64,000 bases of DNA, taken from contig NZ_AOJN01000049.1 of the NCBI RefSeq assembly GCF_000337335.1, positions 277,885-341,884 of the forward strand, given 5' to 3'. Each line of letters begins with the position of its first letter. Position 1 is the first letter of the stretch. Positions 23,044-31,950 of this stretch are shown here, piece by piece. A program made the translations under genes and the position numbers. A model generated the notes under the pieces. The model worked only from the letters and a program-made list of their open reading frames with translations, ran no database searches and had not been told where the DNA came from. Source of the stretch: Halorubrum distributum JCM 10118 (GTDB taxonomy: Archaea; Halobacteriota; Halobacteria; Halobacteriales; Haloferacaceae).

Positions 23044-25058
23044 GCGACCGCAAGGAGTTCCGCGACCTCGCGACCCCCGAGGCCGCCCGCGAGGCGATCG
23101 CGTCGCTCGACCTCTCGCCGGCGCCGGAGACGGTCCCGCTGCGGGAGGCCCGCGGGCGCGTCCTCGCCGAGCGCGTCGACGCCGCGATCGACGTGCCGGG
23201 GTTCGACCGCGCCTCGATGGACGGGTACGCCGTGCGGGCGCGCGACACCTTCGGCGCCGACGAGGCCGACCCCGCGGAGCTCGACCTCGTCGGTGCGGTC
23301 CACGCGGGCGCGGCGCCCGACGTGACCGTCGAGCCCGGCACCTGCGCGGAGATATCGACGGGTGCGGTGATGCCCGACGGCGCGGACGCGGTCGTGATGG
23401 TCGAGCGGACGGACGAGGTCGACGGGGGCGATTCCGGGTCCGGCCGGATCGCGATCCGAACCTCGGTCGCGCCGGGCGACCACGTGATGACCGCGGGGAC
23501 GGACATCGCCGCCGGCGCCCGCGCGCTCGGCCCCGGAACGCGGCTGACGCCCCGCGAGATCGGGCTGCTGTCGGCGCTCGGCGTCGACGAGGTCCCGGTC
23601 GGGGGGCGGCCGCGCGTCGGCATCGTCTCGACGGGCGACGAGCTCGTGCGGCCGGGCGACGAGCTCGACCCGGACCGCGGCGAGATATACGACGTGAACT
23701 CGACGACGATCGCGGCGGGCGTCGAGGAGGCGGGCGGCGAGCCCGTCCTCTACCCGCACGCCGGCGACGACTACGACGAGATGGAGCGGCTGCTCCGCCG
23801 CGCGGCCGACGAGTGCGACCTGGTGCTCTCGTCGGGGTCGACCTCGGCGAGCGCCGTCGACGTCATCTACCGCGTGATCGAGGCGCGCGGCGAGCTGCTG
23901 CTCCACGGCGTCGCCGTCAAGCCCGGCAAGCCGATGCTCGTCGGGCGGCTCGACCGTACCGAAGAGGCGGACGGCTCCCGGGGAAGCGAGTCCGCCTACA
24001 TCGGCCTCCCCGGCTACCCGGTGTCCGCGCTCACCATCTTCCGGACGTTCGTCGCACCCGCGATCCGCGAGGCCGCCGGCCAGCCCGAGCCGGCGACGGC
24101 GACCGTCGAGGGTCGGATGGGCGTCGGCGAGCGCTACGGCGAGGGGCGCCTGCGGCTGATGCCGGTCGGCCTGCTCGACCTGGAAGACGGCGACCGCCCG
24201 CTCGTCTACCCGGTCGACAAGGGGTCGGGCGCGACGACGAGCCTCGTCGAGGCGGACGGCGTCGTCGCGGTCGACCCGGACACCGAGTACCTCGACGTCG
24301 GCGAATCGGTCTCAGTTGACCTGTTCTCGCCGGACGTGCGCCCGCCGACGCTGCTGGGGGTCGGCGAGGACGACCCCGCGCTCAACCGCTTACTCGACCG
24401 GCTCGACAACCCCCGGTACCTCGCCGTGGGGTCGCGCGAGGGGCTCCGGCGCCTCCGCGACGGCGTCCCCGACGTGGCCGTGACCGCGGGGCCGACCGAG
24501 CGCGACGTCGACGCCGAGGCTGTCGGCGGCTGGACCCGCGAGTGGGGGCTCGTCGTCCCCGACGGGAACCCCGACGACGTGACCGGGATCGCGGACCTGA
24601 TCGACCGCGACCTCCGGTTTCGGAACCGACCGACCGTCTCGGGGCTCCGACGGAGCCTCGACACGGTCCTCGACGACTTGGCGGACGGGCGCGACGCCGA
24701 CCGCCGCGACCTCGCCGAGGAGATCGACGGCTACGAGCGGACCGCGAAGGCGTTCGAGAGCCCGGTCCGCGCCGTCGCCGCCGGCGACGCGGACGCCGGC
24801 CTCGGTCTCCGCGAGACGGCGGACCGACTGGGCTGCGGGTTCGTCTCGCTGGGCGAGCAGTCGGTCGTCGTGCGCGCCGCCTCCGACCGTATCGACCGCG
24901 AGCCGGTCGCGGCGCTGGCGGCGGAACTCGGCGGTGGCGCCGACGACGGCGCCGAGACGGCGGGCGCGGGCGCTGACGCGGCCGAGGATCGTCCCGACCT
25001 CGACGCGATCCTCGCCGACCTCCCGGGCTACTCGCGGAACAGCCGGAACGACCCCTGA
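23040..25058 (+). CDS. MoeA fused to periplasmic-binding-protein-like domain
   Basis: 672 aa from ATG 23040, overlapping the stop of the first moeA. Residues 1-410 form a second MoeA (DVPGFDRASMDGYAVRARDT; STGAVMPDGADAVVMVER; VLSSGSTSASAVDVIY; GVAVKPGKPMLVG; IGLPGYPVSALTIF). In the MPT-binding loop the usual G-G-x-S reads S-G-S-T. The C-terminal 230 residues are a PBP_like domain (RNRPTVSGLRRSLDTVLDDL; EEIDGYERTAKAF; AAGDADAGLGLRETADRLG), which may bind molybdate or a cofactor precursor. Paired MoeA genes of this kind occur in archaea that use both Mo and W. Confidence 0.92.
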   Translation: MSDRKEFRDLATPEAAREAIASLDLSPAPETVPLREARGRVLAERVDAAIDVPGFDRASMDGYAVRARDTFGADEADPAELDLVGAVHAGAAPDVTVEPGTCAEISTGAVMPDGADAVVMVERTDEVDGGDSGSGRIAIRTSVAPGDHVMTAGTDIAAGARALGPGTRLTPREIGLLSALGVDEVPVGGRPRVGIVSTGDELVRPGDELDPDRGEIYDVNSTTIAAGVEEAGGEPVLYPHAGDDYDEMERLLRRAADECDLVLSSGSTSASAVDVIYRVIEARGELLLHGVAVKPGKPMLVGRLDRTEEADGSRGSESAYIGLPGYPVSALTIFRTFVAPAIREAAGQPEPATATVEGRMGVGERYGEGRLRLMPVGLLDLEDGDRPLVYPVDKGSGATTSLVEADGVVAVDPDTEYLDVGESVSVDLFSPDVRPPTLLGVGEDDPALNRLLDRLDNPRYLAVGSREGLRRLRDGVPDVAVTAGPTERDVDAEAVGGWTREWGLVVPDGNPDDVTGIADLIDRDLRFRNRPTVSGLRRSLDTVLDDLADGRDADRRDLAEEIDGYERTAKAFESPVRAVAAGDADAGLGLRETADRLGCGFVSLGEQSVVVRAASDRIDREPVAALAAELGGGADDGAETAGAGADAAEDRPDLDAILADLPGYSRNSRNDP

Positions 25059-25525
25059 CCGACGACGACCTCCGACCGGTTCCCGTCGCGCTCGCCGTCT
25101 TCCTCGGCTCCCTCGCCCCCGTTTCCAGCGGTGGTGACGGTCATTTCGCTGACGCCGATCGAACCGCCAGCCCGCACCACCTCGGCCTCCGCGCGGAGGT
25201 CGCCGTTCGCGGGCCGGAGGTAGTTCGCGTTGAGGTTCACCGTCGCCACGCCGCCGTCGAGCGGGTCCTCGAACGTCGTGCGCTGGGCGACGCCGCCGGC
25301 CGTGTCGATCAGCGTCGCCGCGACGCCGCCGTGGATCGTCCGGCCGTCCGCGTTCGTGAGCTTGTCGTCGAACGGGATCGAGAGCACGACGCGGCCGCGT
25401 TCGATCGTCTCTACCTCCGTGTTCAGCCACGAGAGGTAGCCGTGATCGTCTTCCAGCTTCCGCCTGACGAACTCCGTCGCCCCGTCCGGGAGCGAGTCCA
25501 TCTCCGCGATCTCCGTGCGGTCCAT
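25028..25525 (-). CDS. PaaI family thioesterase (hotdog fold)
   Basis: 165 aa from ATG 25523-25525. Hotdog signature: YLSWLNTEVETIERGRVVLS, then RTIHGGVAATLIDTAGGVA (the H-G-G helix) and ATVNLNANYLRPANGDLRAE. It likely hydrolyses aromatic or fatty acyl-CoA thioesters. An acidic low-complexity insertion sits before the last strand. Its 3' end overlaps the convergent MoeA-PBP gene by 31 bp. Confidence 0.9.
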   Translation of the reverse strand: MDRTEIAEMDSLPDGATEFVRRKLEDDHGYLSWLNTEVETIERGRVVLSIPFDDKLTNADGRTIHGGVAATLIDTAGGVAQRTTFEDPLDGGVATVNLNANYLRPANGDLRAEAEVVRAGGSIGVSEMTVTTAGNGGEGAEEDGERDGNRSEVVVGQGSFRLFRE

Positions 25526-25600
25526 GTTCCGGAGAATACCCCGGGAGGGTTTGTACCCCCCGGAAACGCGCGACAACCGGCCGCCGATTGACGGCTTCGC

Positions 25601-26575
25601 TCAGCCGACGCCGAGCCGGATCGGGTCGTCGCTCGCGACGACGTCGAGCGTCACCGACTCGCCGATCTCGAACTCGCGGTCCGGGCAGACCACCTTGACG
25701 CCGAACCGGTCGCCGCGCGCGGCGAACAGCGACAGCCCGGTCACGCGCTCGCCGTTCGCGAGGACGTCGACCGGCGCCCACTCGACGCCGGGCGCTCCGG
25801 CGTCGGCGTCGCCGGCCCGGAGACTCCCGATTTCGGTACCGAAGAGGGATAGCGTCGTCCCGTCCGGCACGGTGGACCCCACCTTCCCTCGGAACGTCCC
25901 GCCGCCCGCGTAGTGCGTCAGCCCGCCGTCGAGCGGGACTCCCTCGTCGCTCGCGAGCGCGGCGAACGCCGGTCCGGAACCGGAGCGCCGCGGGCCGTCG
26001 AGGACGACGTGCGTCGGGCCGCGCTCGACGACGGCCCCGGTCCCGCCCCACGCGACCGGCTCCGCGTGGAGATCCGCGGCGACCGGCAGCGACCCGCTCG
26101 CTCGGAGGGGATTCGCGTCCGGCGGGCGGAAGCCGAGGTGGACGTGGTCGTCGACCCACTGGCCGAAGAAGCCCGAGCGCGTCGTCGGGCCGAGCGCGTC
26201 GCCGACGGCGACCCGGTCGCCGGGGTCGACCTCGGGGATCACGTGGAGGACCCGAGCGACGGTTCCGGACGGAGCGCCGGCGCGGGCGCACCACTCGTCG
26301 GCGAGGTCGACGACGATCAGGTGGTCCTCGGCGGCCGCGTACGGACGGTCGGGGCAGCCGACGGTGCGGACCTCGCGGACGACGCCGGCGACCGGCGACC
26401 GGCCGACGCCGGCGCCCGGGTACAGGTCGACCGCGCGGCCGTGGTCGTGGGCGGGGTACGGGGAGTTGAACCGCGAGAACTTCTCGTACCGCTCGACGAC
26501 GTCGGCGGGGAGGGTGACCGTCGCTTCCGGCGCGTCGGAATCGGCGGCGCCGTCGTCGGCCGGGGGCCCCGTCAC
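25601..26575 (-). CDS. M23 (LytM)-like domain protein, haloarchaeal
   Basis: 324 aa from GTG 26573-26575, overlapping the TGA of the histidine kinase gene. Residues 35-160 resemble the M23 beta-sandwich. PAHDHGRAVDLYPG resembles the H-x-n-D metal motif, SPVAGVVREVRTVG and DHLIVVDL are strands, DPGDRVAVGDALG is the typical 'G-x-x-V-x-x-G' turn, and VDDHVHLGF supplies the final H-x-H. No signal peptide is present, and archaea lack murein, so the substrate is unlikely to be peptidoglycan. Translational coupling to a sensor kinase suggests a linked function. Confidence 0.65.
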   Translation of the reverse strand: MTGPPADDGAADSDAPEATVTLPADVVERYEKFSRFNSPYPAHDHGRAVDLYPGAGVGRSPVAGVVREVRTVGCPDRPYAAAEDHLIVVDLADEWCARAGAPSGTVARVLHVIPEVDPGDRVAVGDALGPTTRSGFFGQWVDDHVHLGFRPPDANPLRASGSLPVAADLHAEPVAWGGTGAVVERGPTHVVLDGPRRSGSGPAFAALASDEGVPLDGGLTHYAGGGTFRGKVGSTVPDGTTLSLFGTEIGSLRAGDADAGAPGVEWAPVDVLANGERVTGLSLFAARGDRFGVKVVCPDREFEIGESVTLDVVASDDPIRLGVG

Positions 26576-28248
26576 GAGTCGGCCGCCTCCATCCCCTCGA
26601 TCACGAACCGCGCGCCGCCGGCGTCGGACTCGGCGACCGAGAGCGTCCAGCCGTGCGCCTCGACGATGTCGCCGACGATGGCGAGTCCAAGCCCGGTGCC
26701 GCCGCCGAGCGACACGCCGCGCTCGGTGACGCGTTCGCGCTCCTCGGGCGGTATCCCGGGGCCGTCGTCGCCGACCGCCAGCGCGACCCCGTCGCCGTCA
26801 GCCGAGACGGTGACGGTGACGGCGACGTCCTCGCCCGCGTGATCGATCGCGTTGCGGAACAGGTTCGAGACCAGCTGTTCGAGGCGGTCGCGGTCGGCCA
26901 GCGCGGTCGCGTCGCCCTCGACGGTCAGCGTCGCCTCCGCGGTCTCCAGCCGCGACCAGACCCGCCGAACCGTCGCGTCCAGCGAGACGCGGTCGAGGTC
27001 GTCGACCGTCTCCCCCGCCGTCGCCAGCGCGAGCAGCCCCTCGATCATGTCGTCCATCCGCTCGTGGGCGTTCGCCGCCCGCTCTAAGGCGCCGTCCGGG
27101 TCCTCGCCGCGCTGGCGGGCCAGTTCGACGGCCGCGGACGCGGCGGCGAGGGGGTTCCGCAGGTCGTGCGAGACGACGCCGGCGAACTCCTCGAGCCGCT
27201 CGTTCTGTCGTTCGAGCTCGGCCTCGCGCCGTTCGAGCTCGGTCTGTCGCCGCTCTCGCGCGGTCACGTCGCGCAGCAGGAACACGTGCCCGCGGTCCGT
27301 CCCGCGCGGGTCGGTTATCGGGTTCTCCTGGATGTCGAACTGGCGGTCGCCGATGGCGATCGGGTGCTCGTCGCCGCCCTCCAGGCGCGGGAACGCCTCT
27401 GACAGCGACGATCCCACCGCGTCCGGCGGGAGGATCGCCTCGGCCGCGGGGTTCAGGTCGCGGATGCGGCCGTCGGAACCGGAGACGATGACGGGGTCTT
27501 GCATCACCTCGACGGCGGTGTCGCGCGCGACGACCGCGGCGTCGAGGGTGCCGAGCCAGAAGACGGTGCCGTAGAGGAACACGCCGTGTATCACGAACGC
27601 CGTCGGCAGCCACGAGAGGTGCGCGTAGCTCCCCACGTCGACGAAGGTGGCGATACCCGCCAGGAACGGGAACAGGGTGCCGAGCAGCACGACGAACGTC
27701 TGGAGCCGGTAGCGGTTCCCGGTCCGCTCGTAGAGGTCGACGACGAGGAGCACGCCGGCGACGCACAGCCCGTACGCGAGGAGGACGAACGCGCCCCCGA
27801 CGGGGCCGAGCCCGTACCCGAGCAGCATGAACGGGCCGTCCGTGACCGGCGTCACCGAGCGGCGGGCGAGCCCGTGGGTGCCGCTCGACCACGCGAGGAG
27901 GACCCAGACGAACGCGGGCGTCGCGAGCGCGACGATCCGGTTCTCGGTTCGCCAGCGGTCGTGCCCGGTGAACGCGAAGGCGAAGAGGATCCAGAGGACG
28001 GGTAACGCGCCCATGAGCGGCGTCGCCAAGTTGAGCGCGACCGTCATCGCGACCTCGCCGGTCGCGGCGACGCGGAGCGCGTACAGGAGGGAGACGCCGC
28101 CGCCGCACAGCAGGTAGAGCGCGACTTCGATCCCGCCGGGCTCGTCGCGCTCGCGCCACGCGACCCGGCCGAGCCAGAGCCCGATGCCTCCCGCCAACAG
28201 GCAGGCGGTCAGGTACGCTTGGACCGGCAGCGCGCCAAGGTCGCTCAT
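26572..28248 (-). CDS. Membrane histidine kinase (7TM-like N-terminus, PAS, HisKA, HATPase)
   Basis: 558 aa from ATG 28246-28248. About seven hydrophobic segments occupy residues 8-225 in the style of the histidine-kinase N-terminal 7TM domain. They are followed by PAS (DPVIVSGSDGRIRDLNPAAE), a coiled coil (RRQTELERREAELERQNERL), the H box VVSHDLRNPLAAA with phospho-acceptor His, N box NLFRNAIDHA, G1 VGDDGPGIPPEE and G2 GGTGLGLAIV. No response regulator is adjacent. It shares a GTGA junction with the M23-like gene. Confidence 0.93.
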   Translation of the reverse strand: MSDLGALPVQAYLTACLLAGGIGLWLGRVAWRERDEPGGIEVALYLLCGGGVSLLYALRVAATGEVAMTVALNLATPLMGALPVLWILFAFAFTGHDRWRTENRIVALATPAFVWVLLAWSSGTHGLARRSVTPVTDGPFMLLGYGLGPVGGAFVLLAYGLCVAGVLLVVDLYERTGNRYRLQTFVVLLGTLFPFLAGIATFVDVGSYAHLSWLPTAFVIHGVFLYGTVFWLGTLDAAVVARDTAVEVMQDPVIVSGSDGRIRDLNPAAEAILPPDAVGSSLSEAFPRLEGGDEHPIAIGDRQFDIQENPITDPRGTDRGHVFLLRDVTARERRQTELERREAELERQNERLEEFAGVVSHDLRNPLAAASAAVELARQRGEDPDGALERAANAHERMDDMIEGLLALATAGETVDDLDRVSLDATVRRVWSRLETAEATLTVEGDATALADRDRLEQLVSNLFRNAIDHAGEDVAVTVTVSADGDGVALAVGDDGPGIPPEERERVTERGVSLGGGTGLGLAIVGDIVEAHGWTLSVAESDAGGARFVIEGMEAADS

Positions 28249-28393
28249 CGATACCTGAACCACTTCCAGGGCCGACAAAACTGTTGTGTCACACGGCGGC
28301 CGACGGGCCGCCTCCTCGCCGGGGCTCGGGGCGCGCCGACGGGCGACCGCGCCCGGCGCAAAGGGCTTGTGCGCTCCCGTCGTCGGATTCGGT

Positions 28394-29137
28394 ATGCGCG
28401 TGTACAGGGGCGAGTTCGCGACGCCCGCCGCGGACCGCGAGCCGACGGCGGAGCTGCTCGCGTCCGCCGCGGACGGCGTATCAGCCGTGCGCGTGGCCGC
28501 GCCGCCGCGGCAGGTCGCGTTCGGTCGGCGTGACGCCCGCGAGTCCGGGTTCGAGGCGGCGAAGCGGGCGGCCGAGGAGGCGGGGTTCCCGCCCGTCGAA
28601 CGCGACGTCGGCGGGCGCGCGGTCGCGTACACCGGGTCGACGCTCTCGTTCGGCGTTGCGGTGCCGGCCGGCGGCGGGCGGGGCTCGATCGACTCGCGGT
28701 ACGAGACCGCGACCGAGACGCTCCGCGACGCGCTCCGCGACGTGGGCGCCGAAGTGGTCCGGGGAGAGCCGCCGGCCGCCTTCTGTCCGGGGGACCACTC
28801 GCTCCGGGTCGCGGGCGGGAAGCGCGCTCCGAACGCTCCGGAGGACGACGGCGGAAAGGTCGCGGGCCTCGCCCAGCGCGTCCGCGCCGACGCGGCGCTC
28901 GTCGCGGGCGTCCTCGTCGTCTCGGCCGCGGACCCCGACCCGATCGCGCGGGTCACCGAACCGATCTACGACGCGCTCGGGGTGCCGTTCGATCCGGAGT
29001 CGGTCGGGAGCGTCGCCGACGCCGGCGGTCCGGACGACCCGGACGCCGTCGCCCGCGCGGTCGAGGGCGCGTTCGTCGACGGCCCGTGGGGGGACGGCGA
29101 GCGCGAAGTCGTGCGCGTGGACGGGGAAGACGCCTGA
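28394..29137 (+). CDS. Biotin/lipoate protein ligase family (LplA-like) protein
   Basis: 247 aa from ATG 28394. The arrangement fits the BPL/LplA/LipB fold: SAVRVAAPPRQVAFGRRD, ARESGFEAAKRAAEEAG, ERDVGGRAVAYTGSTLSFGV (the R-x-x-G-G-x-x-V-x-H motif with Tyr in place of His), TLRDALRDVGAEV and AAFCPGDHSL. Likely attaches or handles lipoate or octanoate, but substrate residues cannot be checked here. No 2-oxoacid dehydrogenase genes lie in the window. Confidence 0.8.
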   Translation: MRVYRGEFATPAADREPTAELLASAADGVSAVRVAAPPRQVAFGRRDARESGFEAAKRAAEEAGFPPVERDVGGRAVAYTGSTLSFGVAVPAGGGRGSIDSRYETATETLRDALRDVGAEVVRGEPPAAFCPGDHSLRVAGGKRAPNAPEDDGGKVAGLAQRVRADAALVAGVLVVSAADPDPIARVTEPIYDALGVPFDPESVGSVADAGGPDDPDAVARAVEGAFVDGPWGDGEREVVRVDGEDA

Positions 29138-29174
29138 GCGCGGCGCGGCCCGCGGTTCCGACGTTTCGACGTGC

Positions 29175-29180
29175 TTTTTA
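29175..29180 (+). promoter_or_regulatory. TATA box for S6e
   Basis: ttttta (followed by tg) lies 23 nt before the ATG at 29204. Leaderless start. Confidence 0.58.
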
Positions 29181-29203
29181 TGCGCGGGGGACTGGGTTCG
29201 CGC

Positions 29204-29608
29204 ATGGCCGAATTCAAAGTCGTCGTCGCCGACCCCGAGACCGGCGAGACGTTCCAGCGAGAGGTCGACGGACAGGACGCCAACCGATTCCTCGGTCGCG
29301 AACTCGGCGACGAGATCGGCGGCGACGCCGTCGGGCTCTCCGACCACACGATCGAACTCACCGGGGGCTCCGACGAGACCGGGCGCCCGATGCGCGAGGA
29401 CGTCTCCGGCACGCGCCTGAAGGAGCTCCTCCTGGAGGGCGGCGTCGGCTTCGAGCCGTCCCGCGAGGGCGAGCGCAAGCGCATCACCGTCCGCGGTCGG
29501 GAGATCGACGACGATATCGCGCAGATCAACGCGAGCGTCGTCGACGGCGACGGCGACGTTGCGGCCGCGCTCGGCGAGGGCGACGCGGACGACGACGCCG
29601 ACGAGTAA
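29204..29608 (+). CDS. rps6e: 30S ribosomal protein S6e
   Basis: 134 aa from ATG 29204. Matches archaeal eS6: FKVVVADPETGETFQREVDG, LGRELGDEIGGDAVGL, IELTGGSDETGRPMREDVSG and GVGFEPSREGERKRITVRGR, with an acidic C-terminus that replaces the eukaryotic phosphorylated tail. Full archaeal length. Confidence 0.97.
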   Translation: MAEFKVVVADPETGETFQREVDGQDANRFLGRELGDEIGGDAVGLSDHTIELTGGSDETGRPMREDVSGTRLKELLLEGGVGFEPSREGERKRITVRGREIDDDIAQINASVVDGDGDVAAALGEGDADDDADE

Positions 29609-29618
29609 CGACGCGGCG

Positions 29619-30086
29619 ATGCCTCGCGTCCCCTCCGACGGCGAGGACGTCTCTTCGATCCGCGTCTCGCTCGCCCGGAGCGGCGGCACTCGCCGCCCCT
29701 GCGTCAGGCTCCCCGACGACGACGCGCTCGACGGCCGCGTCGAGTCCGGACGCTGCGACGCGCTCGGCGTGAGTCAGGGCGACCTGATCCGCGTCGCGAT
29801 CGACCGCGAGGAGTACCACGCGCGGGTCGCAGGCGACTCGACGGGACGGCTCCTCCGCGGCGCGTTCGACAACCGGCGGCTCGCGCGCGAGGCCGGCGAG
29901 GGCACGAACCGATTGGTCGAGTGGCTCGACGCGAACGGTCGAGGGCCGGGCGACAGCGTCGTCCTCGACGTCGTGGTGCCCGGCGAGCTGTACGGCCTCC
30001 GGATCCCCGGCGAACGGACCGTGTACGACGCGAACCGCGGGCCGCGCTCGTCGCTCGCGGACATCGCGCAAGACGTGGACGAGTAG
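29619..30086 (+). CDS. Haloarchaeal conserved protein, unknown function
   Basis: 155 aa from ATG 29619, 10 bp after the S6e stop. A beta-rich fold is suggested: TRRPCVRLPDDDALD, SQGDLIRVAIDREEYHARVA, GRLLRGAFDNRRLARE, GDSVVLDVVVPGELYGLRI. The LRGAFDNRRLAREAGEGTNR segment looks like the family hallmark. No catalytic motif. It probably shares the S6e transcript. Confidence 0.68.
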   Translation: MPRVPSDGEDVSSIRVSLARSGGTRRPCVRLPDDDALDGRVESGRCDALGVSQGDLIRVAIDREEYHARVAGDSTGRLLRGAFDNRRLAREAGEGTNRLVEWLDANGRGPGDSVVLDVVVPGELYGLRIPGERTVYDANRGPRSSLADIAQDVDE

Positions 30087-30125
30087 CCCCGCGGCGTCAG
30101 GCCAGAAGCCCCGCGGCGTCAGGCC
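30085..30125 (+). repeat. Short tandem duplication at a stop codon
   Basis: A 19-bp unit (agccccgcggcgtcaggcc) occurs at 30085-30103 and 30107-30125, period 22. The first copy starts inside the stop codon of the preceding gene. Probably a slippage duplication; no protein consequence. Confidence 0.8.
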
Positions 30126-30132
30126 GGATCCC

Positions 30133-30137
30133 TTATT
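30133..30137 (+). promoter_or_regulatory. TATA box for the heme operon
   Basis: ttatt within ccttattctc lies 24 nt before the ATG at 30162. Confidence 0.55.
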
Positions 30138-30161
30138 CTCGCTCGGTTCCGAGGTCGTTCC

Positions 30162-31247
30162 ATGCAGGAGGTCGACGCGGACCTGACGGCGCTCGACCGC
30201 GCGATCATCAACGCGTTCCAGGGCGGGTTCCCGGTCGCGGAGCGCCCCTTCGACGCGGCGGCGGCCGCGCTCCGCGAGCGCGGCGTCGACGTGACCGGCC
30301 CGGAGCTGTGCGAGCGCGTCCGCGAGCTCGACGAGGAGGGAATCCTCTCGCGGTTCGGCGCGCTCGTCAACGCTGAGGAGATCGGCGGGGCGGCGTCGCT
30401 CGTCGCGATGCACGCGCCCGAGGACCGCTACGAGGAGATCGCGGAGACGGTCAACGAGTTCACCGCGGTCGCGCACAACTACGAGCGCGAGCACCCCCAC
30501 CTCAACATGTGGTTCGTGGTGAGCGTCGCGGACCACCCGGACCCGGACAAGGACGGGAGCGACCGGGTCGAGGAAGTCCTCTCCGAGATCGAGGCCGCCA
30601 CGGGCCAGGAGACGTACAACCTCCCGAAGCTCCGGGAGTTCCACGTCGGCGCGAAGTTCCTCGTCGACGGGCCGGTCCCCGAGGGCGACGTCGACCTCTC
30701 GGAGCTGGGCCCCGAGGTCGCGCCGAGCGACCGCGGGACGCTCACCCCCGACGAGCGCGACCTCGTGGTCGAGATCCAGGGCGGGCTCCCGGTGACGGAG
30801 ACGCCGTACGCCGACGTGGCGGCCGCGATCGGCGCCGACGTCGACTGGGTGATCGAGACGATCAAGCGGTTCGAGTGGGAGGGGAAGGTGCGCCGCGTCG
30901 GCGTCATCCCGAACCACTACGCGCTCGGCTACACGGAGAACGGGATGACGGTCTGGAACGTGCCCGAGGAGGTCTTAGACGAGGTCGGTCCCGCCGTCGC
31001 GGCGCTGGACTTCGTCACGCACTGCTACGAGCGGCCGCGCCACGCCGGCGTCTGGGAGTACAACTTCTTCGCGATGACGCACGGGCGCACGGAGGCGGAG
31101 AGCGAGCGCCGGATCGCGGAGGTGCGGGAGCTGATGGACGAGCACTGGGACGTCGGCGCCGACGACTGGGACACCCTGTTCTCGACGCGCATCCTGAAGA
31201 AGACCGGCATCCGCATCGCGGACCGGGCGGACAGCAACACGGCGTGA
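30162..31247 (+). CDS. ahbAB: Siroheme decarboxylase, AhbA-AhbB fusion
   Basis: 361 aa made of two Lrp/AsnC-like halves. The first (residues 8-170) has a helix-turn-helix-like start (DRAIINAFQGGFPVAERPFD) and ends YNLPKLREFHVGAKF. The second (195-350) repeats the pattern (ERDLVVEIQGGLPVTETPYA) and ends LFSTRILKKTGIR. In other organisms AhbA and AhbB are separate subunits. The enzyme decarboxylates siroheme to 12,18-didecarboxysiroheme in the archaeal heme pathway. Context confirms this: precorrin-2 dehydrogenase and hemA follow. Confidence 0.92.
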   Translation: MQEVDADLTALDRAIINAFQGGFPVAERPFDAAAAALRERGVDVTGPELCERVRELDEEGILSRFGALVNAEEIGGAASLVAMHAPEDRYEEIAETVNEFTAVAHNYEREHPHLNMWFVVSVADHPDPDKDGSDRVEEVLSEIEAATGQETYNLPKLREFHVGAKFLVDGPVPEGDVDLSELGPEVAPSDRGTLTPDERDLVVEIQGGLPVTETPYADVAAAIGADVDWVIETIKRFEWEGKVRRVGVIPNHYALGYTENGMTVWNVPEEVLDEVGPAVAALDFVTHCYERPRHAGVWEYNFFAMTHGRTEAESERRIAEVRELMDEHWDVGADDWDTLFSTRILKKTGIRIADRADSNTA

Positions 31248-31278
31248 CCCGCCGAACCGCGCGGCTCGGAGGCCGAGC

Positions 31279-31950
31279 GTGACGCCGCTGTACCACGACC
31301 TCGCGGGCGAGACGGTCGTCGTCTTCGGCGGCGGCGCCGTCGGCTCGCGGAAGGCGAGGGGGTTCGACGAGGCGGGCCGGATCGTCGTCGTCAGCCCCGA
31401 GTTCGCAGAGCGGCTGCGCCCGCTCGAGGACGAGACGACCGACCCCGACGGACCGATCGAACTGGTCCGCGCCGCGCCTGACGCCGACGCCGTCGCGGAG
31501 TGGATCGACCGCCTCAACCCGGCGCTCGCGGTCGCCGCGACCGACGACGCCGCGGTCAACGCCGCGGTCGAGGCGGCCGCGCTCGACCGGGGAATCCTCG
31601 TCAACCGGACGGACGTCTCCGGGGGGCGGGACCCCGGGAGCGTCGTCGTGCCCGCGACGGTCGAGGACGATCCGGTGACCGTGGCGCTCTCGACGGGGGG
31701 GACGAGCCCCGCGCTCGCGAAGGCGCTGCGGGAGCGGATCGAGGCCGAGATCGCGGGCGCCGGCGAGATGGCGGCGCTCTCGGGCGAGATCCGCGAGGAG
31801 CTGAAAGCGGCGGGCGTCGCCCCCGAAAAGCGGCGGGAAGCGGTCCGGCGCGTTGTCAGATCCCGGGGGGTTTGGAAGGGTTTACAAAAGGGGAGATCCA
31901 ACGGACGGCAAGAGGCCGACACCGTGATTGAGGAGGTACTCGACCGATGA
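31279..31950 (+). CDS. Precorrin-2 dehydrogenase / sirohydrochlorin ferrochelatase (CysG-N/Met8 type)
   Basis: 223 aa from GTG 31279. TVVVFGGGAVGSRKARGF is the NAD-binding motif (G-G-G-x-V-x-x-R-K). NPALAVAATDDAAVNAAVEA, DRGILVNRTDVSGG, SVVVPATVEDDPVTVALSTG and GTSPALAKALRERIE are all family blocks. It makes sirohydrochlorin and possibly siroheme, the substrate for the AhbAB product upstream. Overlaps hemA by 4 bp (ATGA). Confidence 0.93.
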   Translation: MTPLYHDLAGETVVVFGGGAVGSRKARGFDEAGRIVVVSPEFAERLRPLEDETTDPDGPIELVRAAPDADAVAEWIDRLNPALAVAATDDAAVNAAVEAAALDRGILVNRTDVSGGRDPGSVVVPATVEDDPVTVALSTGGTSPALAKALRERIEAEIAGAGEMAALSGEIREELKAAGVAPEKRREAVRRVVRSRGVWKGLQKGRSNGRQEADTVIEEVLDR

